A DNA stretch of 10,284 nt from Phoronis pallida (lineage: Eukaryota > Phoronida > Phoronidae): NCBI GenBank assembly GCA_028565715.1, contig JAOXYC010244345.1:1-10284 (forward strand), written 5' to 3'. The notes under the pieces were generated by a model, which saw nothing but the letters and a program-made list of their open reading frames with translations, made no database searches and was not told where the DNA came from. Below, in pieces: positions 1 through 7,800 of the stretch. The translations under genes were made by a program, and so were the position numbers. Positions within the stretch are counted from its first letter, which is position 1; the number at the start of each line of letters is the position of its first letter.

Positions 1-39
1 GTCACGCGACTGTGAGTGAACTTTTCAGCTCTAACCACT

Positions 40-408
40 GGGCCAATAGGTTCAACGCCTAGTGTTTCGGTGATGGCTCATAGCCTTATGTTTTTAGCCG
101 AAATCGGATTCAAATTGGCAGCTCTGGCGGCCATTTTGTGTTTTTATCGTTTTTTGGCCATATCTTAGTCCCCTTATGACCTACAGTTCTGAAATTTGGT
201 ATGCTAGTAGATCTTTTAATGCTCTATCGGAAATGTCTTATCAATTTTTCGCTACCACTTTTCCTTTTCGAGTTATTAACGTTTTTTGATCAAAAATTAG
301 TTCGATCCATTTCATCTAGTATATGGTTGGCTGTGTAGGTCACTTCCCTGTTGTACTAATTGGCCAAAAGGTTCAATGCCTAGTGTTTCGGTGATGGCTC
401 AAAGCTTA
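40..408 (+). repeat. Direct repeat of about 48 bp, copies 321 bp apart
   Basis: Copy 1 (40-88) and copy 2 (361-408) share GGCCAA.AGGTTCAA.GCC, then the invariant AGTGTTTCGGTGATGGCTCA (61-80 and 382-401), then A.AGC.TTA. They differ at only a few positions plus one indel. The sequence between (89-360) has no open frame of interest. The pair may be two units of a tandem satellite cut by the window edge or ends of an unrelated element. I do not recognise the family. Confidence 0.75.
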
Positions 409-518
409 AAGATACGGTCTCCTTGTTGTTGAGGATCTGGGGTGAAAATTCAAATCAACTAGAAATTTTGTGTATGAGTCCTTTGATGGATATATAATTA
501 ACCTGCATCTTAGTCAAA

Positions 519-829
519 AAAATCGGGAAAAGGGTAAATTTGGTGACCAAAAGTCATAAACTGCAAAAATTTGAATGCGTGGTTAGCCCAACCTTATTAA
601 TTTTAGGCTACAAAAGTCATTGAGGAGCGCATTCAAAATAATTCTTGGTGCCAGAAATTGGGGGATATTCTAATTATTGTGCTCGCAGTTCTAAATAGGG
701 AAGTGAAGTTTCACTTAAATTTATTTTTGTTACTTTTTTGGTCACCAATACGGCTAAGTTATATGCATCTTTCAAATTCATAGAATGGTATACATGTGCC
801 ACCCAGTTGGGTCGGTTTTTCCCGGTTTT
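519..829. repeat. Nested inverted repeats, possible foldback or MITE remnant
   Basis: Three nested inverted pairs occur: AAAATCGGGAAAA (519-531) with TTTTCCCGGTTTT (817-829, one mismatch); an exact 13-bp pair TTGGTGACCAAAA (540-552) with TTTTGGTCACCAA (736-748); and GAATGCG (from about 572) with CGCATTC (from about 627). No target-site duplication is clear next to any pair. A small non-autonomous DNA element is possible but unproved. Confidence 0.45.
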
Positions 830-856
830 GGTATTTGCCAGTCGAGAATGGGTCAA

Positions 857-920
857 TTTTTCATGATCATGTTTTTTTTGTGTGTAGTTTTTTCATGATC
901 ATGGGTTTTTTTGTGTGTAG
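857..920 (+). repeat. Tandem duplication of about 31-33 bp
   Basis: Two adjacent copies (857-887 and 888-920) each contain TTTTCATGATCATG, a T-run and then TGTGTGTAG. Each carries the 10-bp palindrome CATGATCATG. The second copy runs into GTGTAGACCTACAC (915-928), a short inverted repeat with 6-bp arms. The block is T-rich and non-coding. Confidence 0.8.
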
Positions 921-1198
921 ACCTACACGAATATAGTTCATGGTCTTTGAAATATTTTTTGCAGTTCTTGTACTTTGCGAGATATTTTTATTATTTTATG
1001 TTTATTGCCAGTGCGGTTGCTAACTCCTGACAATTGACATGTTATCTCATAAAAACAAATCCAGGTTCATAAGGAATACTTGTACATGTATTCAAATATT
1101 TCACAATTACAGATAATAGTTACATGGTCTTGATTAAAAAGAACTAGCAATCGTCACATACTAACAATAAATACTCAACTTAAAATATCCCTCAACAC

Positions 1199-1432
1199 AT
1201 TTGTTGCTAACAGAAACAAAGTCTTAATTTATAAAGTTTTTACAACTGGTGAATTAAGTAGTGTAGACACATAAGAGTTATACTACTGGAGATTCTAGTC
1301 AAATACTGACAAATACTCTAGACGGCAGGTTTGTTGCTATACATTGCCTGAATTTAATATTTTACAACCAATAAATCAAGAAGTGTAAACACATGTAAGA
1401 GTATAACTTGAGATTTAAGGCAAACTCAACAT
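1199..1432 (+). repeat. Diverged tandem duplication, unit about 105 bp, offset about 129 bp
   Basis: The segment from about 1199 (TTTGTTGCTA, then TTTTTACAAC, AGTGTAGACACAT, AAGAGTTATA, GGAGATT) recurs from about 1329 (TTTGTTGCTA, TTTTACAAC, AGTGTAAACACATGT, AAGAGTATAA, TGAGATT) in the same order, with substitutions and small indels. It is non-coding and looks like an old local duplication or two units of a degenerate satellite. Confidence 0.65.
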
Positions 1433-2020
1433 ATTGAAATGAGTGACCTTTTGCTGTTTCTAATGAACTTCAAGCAGACTACTGATGTTTCTGTTTTTGA
1501 ACAAAAGGTGGCGGATTGGTCAGCCCATCCTGTAAGCTGGAGAGTGCCCTGTCCAACATGTGGGACAACTGGAACCTCAGTCACCACTTCTGTTTAAGAA
1601 TGGCGATTTGATTCGTTCATTGATCAATTTTTACACTCCTTGTTTGAACTAATTTCTTTTCTTCACCAAAATGAAAAAACCCTTCCTGCTGTGTCTAAAT
1701 GTCTGTGAATACAAGTCATATGTATCACTGCAGCTAGGCCCGCTGTTTTCAATGTTCTTGGATTCAACAACAACATTTCTCTCACTAGTCCTAATCCATA
1801 CAAGTAATGCCATATAAAACATTTTGTTCTTCACATTCAGCAATTCATTCCATACAGTTTGCGAGATGTTGCAATTCCAAACGTCTTAAATGTCTATCTG
1901 ATAAGCCATAAGCTTACTGGACATAATCTGCAAGGTCTTGTCCAATATGAAGAAGTCCTTAAATCAAATCTTTGTGTCTATATGAGTGAATACAGCTAAA
2001 CATACATATCACTGTAGCTA

Positions 2021-2245
2021 CGTTTCCAATGTGTCAACCTTCTCATTTTCAAACACTGGTTTGATTCACTGATATGTATTTCACTACAGTCTTTATCTTT
2101 GCAATTGATCCTTCAGAATGATATCCTCAAAAATGAGCAATTGACTCAATGGAGTATTTAACAGCTTGTGAGAGATGAGAGTCATTCGTTTCCAATGTGT
2201 CAACATTCTCATTTTCAAACAGATCCTTCAGAATGATATCCTCAA
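2021..2245 (+). repeat. Duplicated block, second copy with internal deletion
   Basis: Copy A contains CGTTTCCAATGTGTCAAC and TCTCATTTTCAAACA (2021-2055), about 50 unrelated bases, then GATCCTTCAGAATGATATCC (from 2107). Copy B (2187-2245) carries the same two parts directly joined, with a single C/A difference in the first part. Copy B therefore looks like copy A minus its middle. Weaker relatives of the upstream sequence (ATCACTG.AGCTA) lie near 1725 and 2009, so the whole 1690-2250 stretch may be an old repeat array. Confidence 0.75.
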
Positions 2246-2609
2246 GACATCTCACTCTTTTTAATAATCACATGCGATTGTCCAAAGTATTCACACACAA
2301 TTCAGTACATACAAGATGACCATGACAGAAGAAATGCACCACTTATTGGTCAACAACAAAATTAACAGTAGTCAGCTTGAGGTTCCTGTGAAACAGATGC
2401 ATCACTCATTTAATACAATAGTATTTGAATTAATTCTCAATTTACATCTTATACAAGTAGATGAATACAAACAACCATTATAATACCTATCAAAACTTGT
2501 TCTAGTATAAGTACTCTACATTGAAATTTATTCCTTTGTGGATACCCAAATAAAATTATCTTCATCCACTTGTACTCCCCACCAACTGATTTTATTGGAA
2601 CAGTCCAGA

Positions 2610-2623
2610 GTGCCTCGAGGCAC
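2610..2623. repeat. 14-bp perfect palindrome
   Basis: GTGCCTCGAGGCAC equals its own reverse complement. It forms the left edge of the palindrome cluster downstream of the Helentron gene. On the element strand it is followed by TCTGGACTG. It may be part of the transposon 3' end, but nothing in the sequence alone proves it. Confidence 0.8.
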
Positions 2624-2629
2624 ATTACA

Positions 2630-2718
2630 GACCTCAAGGGCCCCACACAGGCCTTAAGGGCCATGAAAAAGAATGGCCTTAAGGGCCTCGCACAGGCCTT
2701 AAGGGCCATGAAGAATAG
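2630..2718. repeat. 45-bp tandem duplication of paired GGCCTTAAGGGCC dyads
   Basis: Four copies of a 13-bp near-palindrome occur at 2630-2642 (variant GACCTCAAGGGCC), 2650-2662, 2675-2687 and 2695-2707 (all GGCCTTAAGGGCC). Spacers alternate: a CACACA-type spacer follows copies 1 and 3, and an ATGAARAAT-type spacer follows copies 2 and 4. This gives two 44-45-bp higher-order units. Copies 2 and 3 also face each other across GGCCAT/ATGGCC and can fold into one long hairpin. The block is open in one plus-strand frame (repeating LKG.AQALRAMK), which I regard as a by-product of the repeat and not a gene. Confidence 0.85.
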
Positions 2719-2753
2719 AGAACAGGTTTTCAAAACCTGTTATTTATTCTTCA
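2709..2753. repeat. 45-bp near-perfect hairpin, 22-bp arms
   Basis: The inner arms AACAGGTTTT (2721-2730) and AAAACCTGTT (2732-2741) are exact reverse complements around a single C at 2731. Pairing continues outward to TGAAGAAT / ATTCTTCA with only two mismatches, giving 22-bp arms. On the element strand the arm nearest the gene contains AATAAA (2748-2743), a possible polyadenylation signal just before the hairpin. Position and form fit a rolling-circle transposon 3' terminal stem-loop, which in Helitrons acts as a transposition terminator. That role is inferred. Confidence 0.8.
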
Positions 2754-3644
2754 AACAAATTCACAGCAGGTAGAGGTAGATTAAATCAAATTTCCTGCAT
2801 GTTTCCAAAAGCAATACAACTGTCTATTCATGCAATTGTTTTCAATCTTTTAAATGAATGATTCATTCAAATAAGACAAATTTTGAACAAAAGTACCTCC
2901 TTGATTATATACAGCTGATCAGCTAGATGTCAAAATTATTTTTTCTTACACATTTTTTGCCAATTCCTTTGTCTGAAATTAAAGAAGTTCAATCGTACTG
3001 TGTGTACAGCATTTACACGCTTTCATACCAACTCAACGTTTTGAACATGTGTGACTGCATTTTTAACCCTTGTAAATTGTATAACTTCCTTGAGTAGACT
3101 ACAAATGCACAAAACTACTAATTCGAAACACTGATGATTAGATACATCCCAATTGTCATTTGTTGTGTATCCAATCCAAAGATCAAGTTTCTTATCAGTA
3201 TCCAGAAAATATTGAGCAGCTTCATCCCTGAAATGAGAAATAATATTCAATTAAAAATCATTGAACATGTCTATAACAACATCTCACAATACTTTAATCA
3301 CTGCTAATGAAATGCTAGAATGTAAAGAAAATATGTTCATTAACATACATAAATAAAATGCACATAGGAAATCCACCTGTTATGAACAATCATGAACTCT
3401 TAAATATATTATTAAAACATTTTCACAACTTTCTGACTGAAATTATTGTATGCCACATTCCATAGTTATTCAACTGTTCATAACTGTTCATATTTTGACT
3501 ACCACTGTATCACAGTTCACAACAATGTTATAGCACATTTAACTATTTCAACTATTGCAACTTCAATGTTCTACAGCTTCTCTTTGCAATGTTTGTAATC
3601 ATTATTTTATGTCTTGGTAAATAAAGCATAAATCTTTCTAGTAT
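2754..3644. other. AT-rich 3' region of the element, no confident gene
   Basis: This stretch lies between the stop codon of the endonuclease domain and the palindrome cluster and is probably the element's 3' untranslated or non-coding part. It contains minor structures: a 15-bp inverted repeat with TGAATGA/TCATTCA arms (2855-2869), a 12-bp palindrome AGCTGATCAGCT (2913-2924) and a 10-bp tandem repeat ACTGTTCATA x2 (3473-3492). An ATTAAA on the minus strand (3298-3293) is a weak candidate polyadenylation signal. A 75-codon minus-strand open frame at 3250-3023 has no recognised domain. Confidence 0.5.
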
Positions 3645-4895
3645 CTACAAGGTGGTTGTCCATAATACAGCATCATGGTCTGAGTAATAAACATCACGTA
3701 CAGCTGTATCAACTTGGCCATCATGAAAAGATGGCCTATTAAAGTATACATGATCTAAAAGTGAACCATAGTCTGTTGTTGCCTCAGTAATTAGTTGATT
3801 GAATCCATATCTTAACATCAGCGATTTAAGTAGTGAATCACTGTCATCAAGAAGGTTGTCATTGAAATCACCAAGAATAACTGTCGGAACAGATTCTGGC
3901 AAATTGATAAGCAATAACTCTAAGTTCTGTACAAATGCTCTATGTGACAAAGATGGACTCTTGTACACCGCAACAACTACAAGTCGACCCTTATGTGTAG
4001 TTCCAACAATTGCTTTATATTCAAAACTCATCAAACTATCAGTTATTGGATGTATTTCTCGAGGTTGCAAATGAGATGATGCACAGATAACAATACCATG
4101 CTTCTGACACTGACCTACGACATTGCTTTTATCGGATCTAAACGCTTTATATGAATGATCATACAAGAACTCATCAATGCAATCACCTGGTGACAGGTAA
4201 GTCTCAGAAAAGCACATGATGTCTATGTCATTGAAAAACTGTTTCTCATAATTACTCAACAAATCTCTCAGTTTAGTTGACAAGTAATGAATATTCAGGT
4301 AACCAACAGTTAGACTAGATCTTGTACAATGGTTTTCCTGGGGCACTGACAAAGTTGGCATTTCTTTCATTTCTGTTGCAACTCTAGAGTCGGTCTTAAT
4401 CCCTCTTTGGTTGAACTCAGTAATGTGCAGTCCTTCAATCGATTTCACTCTGCTGAATGCAACATATGCTTGTCCATTTCCAAATTTGCTGGCACCTTTC
4501 ATACATACTACAATTGTATCTTTTGTCAGCCCTTGACATTTGTGGATTGTGACTGCCCATGCTAAAGTGAGAGGAAATTGTAAGCGTGAGACTTGTGCAG
4601 CTTTCCTTCCAGATTTTTCAAATTTAGATTCATGTCTCATAATTGCAACTGCATTGGGATATTTTTGTTTCCATTGACTAGTTGCTATGGCTTTCTTTCC
4701 AACTTCAACACTGTCAAATTTTACAAGTATTGTTATCACCTGTCCATCAGAGCCTTTCTCAACTGCCTCAACAGTACCAATGACACCATTTACTAGTCCA
4801 TCTGATGTATCAACATTGTAAACTAACATCACTCGGGCATCAATAGCAATTTCAAGGACAGTATGTAAACCACCTGTTTCTGAACGTTTTGTAGT
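3645..4895 (-). CDS. Helentron Rep-helicase protein, downstream part after the TAA: helicase C-terminal half and EEP (APE-like) endonuclease
   Basis: This is the continuation, in the same frame, of the upstream part. The first 21 codons after the TAA read into IAIDARVMLVYNVDTSDGLV, the usual segment before helicase motif V, so no frameshift is present. An internal GTG (4832) and ATG (4829) could be used as starts but would begin mid-domain. Numbering across the stop, TIHKCQG (about 1900-1906) and YVAFSRV (about 1928-1934) are PIF1/SF1 helicase motifs V and VI. From about 1980 to the TAG at 3647-3645 lies an endonuclease/exonuclease/phosphatase fold of the AP-endonuclease or non-LTR-retroposon type: YLNIHYLS (N1985), SETYL (E2015), VAVYKSP, ILGDFND (D2127, N2129), LLDHVYF (D2165, H2166) and terminal SDHDAV (S2189, D2190, H2191). 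All expected metal-binding and catalytic residues are visible. By family knowledge it nicks DNA. Its presence defines the Helentron type. It would reach the protein only by readthrough or independent initiation. Confidence 0.9.
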   Translation of the reverse strand, partial: TTKRSETGGLHTVLEIAIDARVMLVYNVDTSDGLVNGVIGTVEAVEKGSDGQVITILVKFDSVEVGKKAIATSQWKQKYPNAVAIMRHESKFEKSGRKAAQVSRLQFPLTLAWAVTIHKCQGLTKDTIVVCMKGASKFGNGQAYVAFSRVKSIEGLHITEFNQRGIKTDSRVATEMKEMPTLSVPQENHCTRSSLTVGYLNIHYLSTKLRDLLSNYEKQFFNDIDIMCFSETYLSPGDCIDEFLYDHSYKAFRSDKSNVVGQCQKHGIVICASSHLQPREIHPITDSLMSFEYKAIVGTTHKGRLVVVAVYKSPSLSHRAFVQNLELLLINLPESVPTVILGDFNDNLLDDSDSLLKSLMLRYGFNQLITEATTDYGSLLDHVYFNRPSFHDGQVDTAVRDVYYSDHDAVLWTTTL

Positions 4896-4898
4896 TTA
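4896..4898 (-). other. In-frame TAA nonsense codon interrupting the Helentron ORF
   Basis: The plus-strand tta here is read as TAA on the minus strand, after codons for ELEHIE and before TTKRSETGGLH. Frames on both sides are identical (4896 and 4830 differ by a multiple of three) and no other stop interrupts the frame between 10247 and 3647. The stop separates helicase motif IV from motif V. One base change from CAA, GAA or AAA would produce it. It is either a real inactivating mutation or a sequencing or assembly error. Confidence 0.92.
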
Positions 4899-7800
4899 CT
4901 CAATGTGTTCTAACTCTAGCAATCTGGTGCTGTCCTTCTTGTCATCAATAGCTGGGATTTTAACACGTTTATTCTGATCAGGTTCAATGGCTCTAAGCCT
5001 AATTTGGTTCCAGTTATCAACATCACAATTGTATGCAAACACATGCAAAGCATCATAGGGGTAATCTGGAGAGTTTTCATCAATTTGTCTTGATCGTAGG
5101 GTAGCAATATCATCTTCGGTATGTTTACCAACTCTTACTCGACACAAAAGTTCAGCAAAATCTTGATCATCCCTCTGTCTCATTACAACATTTAGTTCAT
5201 GTAAACTGAAATACTCTTTCCAAAGCGAGCCATACAAAGTTGCGAGAGGGTTTCTTACTGCATCATAAATATGGGATTGACAAACTGGAGGTAGCTGGTA
5301 AAGGTCTCCAACTGCTAAAATACAGACATTGCCAAATAATTCAGAGTCATCACAAGGTCCCATTATTTCAGTAAGCCTTCTATGAATGTTCAACAACATG
5401 TCTGAGCCTACCATAGAAATTTCGTCTATAACCAACAATTGTAAATGTTCAAGTTTTGAACGTAGAGTGTTCAGTTTGTCACATGTGAGAGGTTCACCAT
5501 GTTGTCCATATTTGGATGTTCTCAATAAAAGTGCTGAATGAATGGTCATTCCATTGATGTTAAAGGCGGCTACACCAGTTGGGGCTGTTAACAGAGTCAC
5601 AATGTCAGTTGGTTTGAATTGTCGTGATAATGAAAAAAATCTTTTTGTATCAGAATGGATAAGTCTTATCACATGGCTCTTCCCAACTCCTCCCGGACCA
5701 CTCAGAAATAATCGGTATGCTTTGGGCTTTTCATTACGTTTAAGACAACGCACTGCATGTTTGCACCACTTTCTGTGATAAAAGACGATTTCTCTTTGCT
5801 TTTGATTGAGATTGCGCATCATACCTCGATACTCCTGTGGGGTCAACATTTCTCGATTCTCTTCAATATCATATCTGGCTACAAGATCAGATGCATTTTC
5901 AGAGGGTGGCCTTTCAAACATGACTGCATTTGCATCAAGGTCTTCCTGCTCTACCTGTCTTTCAACAACCAAACCTTCATTTTGGGCCTGTAAGTTTTCA
6001 TGTTCTATCCCTGGGGCTAATAACTCCCACATATGTTGTGGTGGACCATTCTGTACATTGTTGTCAATTGCATGGTCAATGAGATCAGCATTGTGAGTGT
6101 ATTTTTGCTCGTTTTCTAAAATTAGTTGTGAAACTGCATTGTAATGGGAGTTGTAATTGTCATAACCAGCTTTCAAATCCCTCTCTTCATTACGCCATGG
6201 GAGATACAGCATAAGTTTTGCACGATAGAAATTGCTTGGCTCTTTTTCCACATTGAACTTACGAAAGCGTATCACAGCTGTTTTTTTTCTCTTGTACATA
6301 ACACCTTTCCCATCTTTAAGCTTAATTTTCTGAGGTAATGACATGGGAGCATCAGCTTCTTGTTCTAATACAACTGGAATGCTATCATCCTCATCATCGT
6401 CATCTTTATATCGAGTTGTGTAATTCGCACCAAACTCAGCCAAGCACACATTTTCAACATTGTTTGGTCTGCTTTCATAGCGATCTGTCAAACTCTTTTG
6501 GAAAATATCAGTGTCATCGCTCTCCAGTTTATCAAGGGCCACTTTATCTTTCAGAACTGCAACTCTTGTGGCTTTTGGATCAGTATTGACAAAGACTACT
6601 TTTCTACTCGTTCGTTTCAATGGCATTGACAGAAGGCGGTAAACCGCTTCTTGTGCACTGACTTCTCGGTTGTTTAAAAATACAGAGCCAACCTTTCTTA
6701 AAGTGGACGTAATATCTGTATCCCTACATTCCTGACAAGCTTGTTTCAATAATTCACCCATGCCCCTTTCGTCCTTCGTTAAATATGAGGCCACATAAAC
6801 AATACACGCGTACGCATCTACAATATATTGTATATCAATATTTGCTTGCCAGGCTTTAAGAACAGTTGGGTTATATGCATTCACATTTAGCTCAGATGGT
6901 GATCGTTGCAAAACAACAGTAGAACTTTTCTGAGAAACACTCAAAGCTTCCATGTAATCATCAACTGTTGTTCCTGCTAATTCACAAAGCTGCATCAAAG
7001 ATAAGCCAGTTGGAGTTTCCTCACTTGTCAAAACATCTTGCACCAATGAAAGAATGTCTTTTGCAGACTCTTTTTTACCAATTTCGACAGGTTCTCTTGC
7101 AAGGATTGTTTCTGAACTGGGTGGTCTGGGGTATTTAAACCTACAAGAGCCCTTTTTCCTACAGTAGGCTGAATGACTATGTACTTGTAAATGTTCAACA
7201 AGGTCCAACAAAACTTCATCATCTTCAGGAAATGCACATGTGATATGCTTGCTAATGAAAGAGCACACATCCTCATCAGTTTGTTCATTTAATATTGGTG
7301 CGTCTTTTATCCATAAGAGAATATGTGCATGTGGTGATCCACGAGCTTGAAACTCTATACGTGAAACATAATCAGTGATTTCCCCTAATGGATGAGCATT
7401 TGATAACAAAACATCTCGGAAAAACAAGTCAAGTCTGTATTGAAAGTGACGTGCAGCAGTAACAGGGTTACATCTCAGCCAATTTGATCGCTCAGTAAAT
7501 GTCAGATTTGCAACATCTTGATCACTCAACACTGTACCATACTGTCTAGCTATTGTCTGAATTGTGTCAAACCATCTACAGTCAGCTGCACTTAATGTTA
7601 AAAACATATTAGGAATGTTTCTCTGTCTAATCATTGCCAAAACATCATAGAACAGTGATTGGTAATAACCAGGAGATCCTCGCACATTCTTAAGTATTTT
7701 GTACGCATTATCTGTCTTGATCATTTCATTCATGTGCTGTACATTCTTTACAAGCCCAGCATTTATTTCATGTCCTTGAAAGTGTTTACCTGATCCTCTT

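Larger units (their letters stand above)
921..2569. other. Repeat-rich AT-rich flank, no confident gene
   Basis: Outside the listed repeats this region shows no recognisable protein domain, RNA gene or transposon terminus. Short open frames exist, including a 64-codon one on the minus strand (1843-1649) and a 52-codon stretch on the minus strand around 1590-1435 that follows an AG. None has a recognisable motif or an ordered domain. It may be flanking host intergenic or intronic sequence. Confidence 0.5.

Noticed and set aside
1435-1590. 52-codon minus-strand open stretch after an AG, resembling an exon
   Set aside because: It is short, lacks a recognisable domain and has a poor polypyrimidine tract, so it was not called as a gene.
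1649-1843. 64-codon minus-strand open frame
   Set aside because: No domain or family is recognised and it overlaps degenerate repeats, so it is likely chance.
2595-2610. Canonical Helitron CTRR 3' terminus next to the 14-bp palindrome
   Set aside because: A CTGG occurs on the element strand but only a few bases from the palindrome, without the usual spacing, and four-base matches are common. Helentrons need not end in CTRR.
2570-2773. 67-codon plus-strand open frame with repeated LKG.AQALRAMK peptide
   Set aside because: Its repeats come directly from the palindromic tandem DNA block. The opposite strand shows a similar by-product frame, and no domain is recognised.
4830-4832. Independent start codon for a separate endonuclease gene
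   Set aside because: The codon is GTG, in the middle of the helicase domain, and the helicase sequence continues upstream in frame to the TAA. One interrupted gene explains the data better.
4896-4898. Reassigned genetic code (TAA read as Gln, as in some ciliates)
   Set aside because: Only one TAA occurs in about 2,200 codons and the frame ends in TAG. A reassigned code would normally use TAA often, so a point mutation is simpler.
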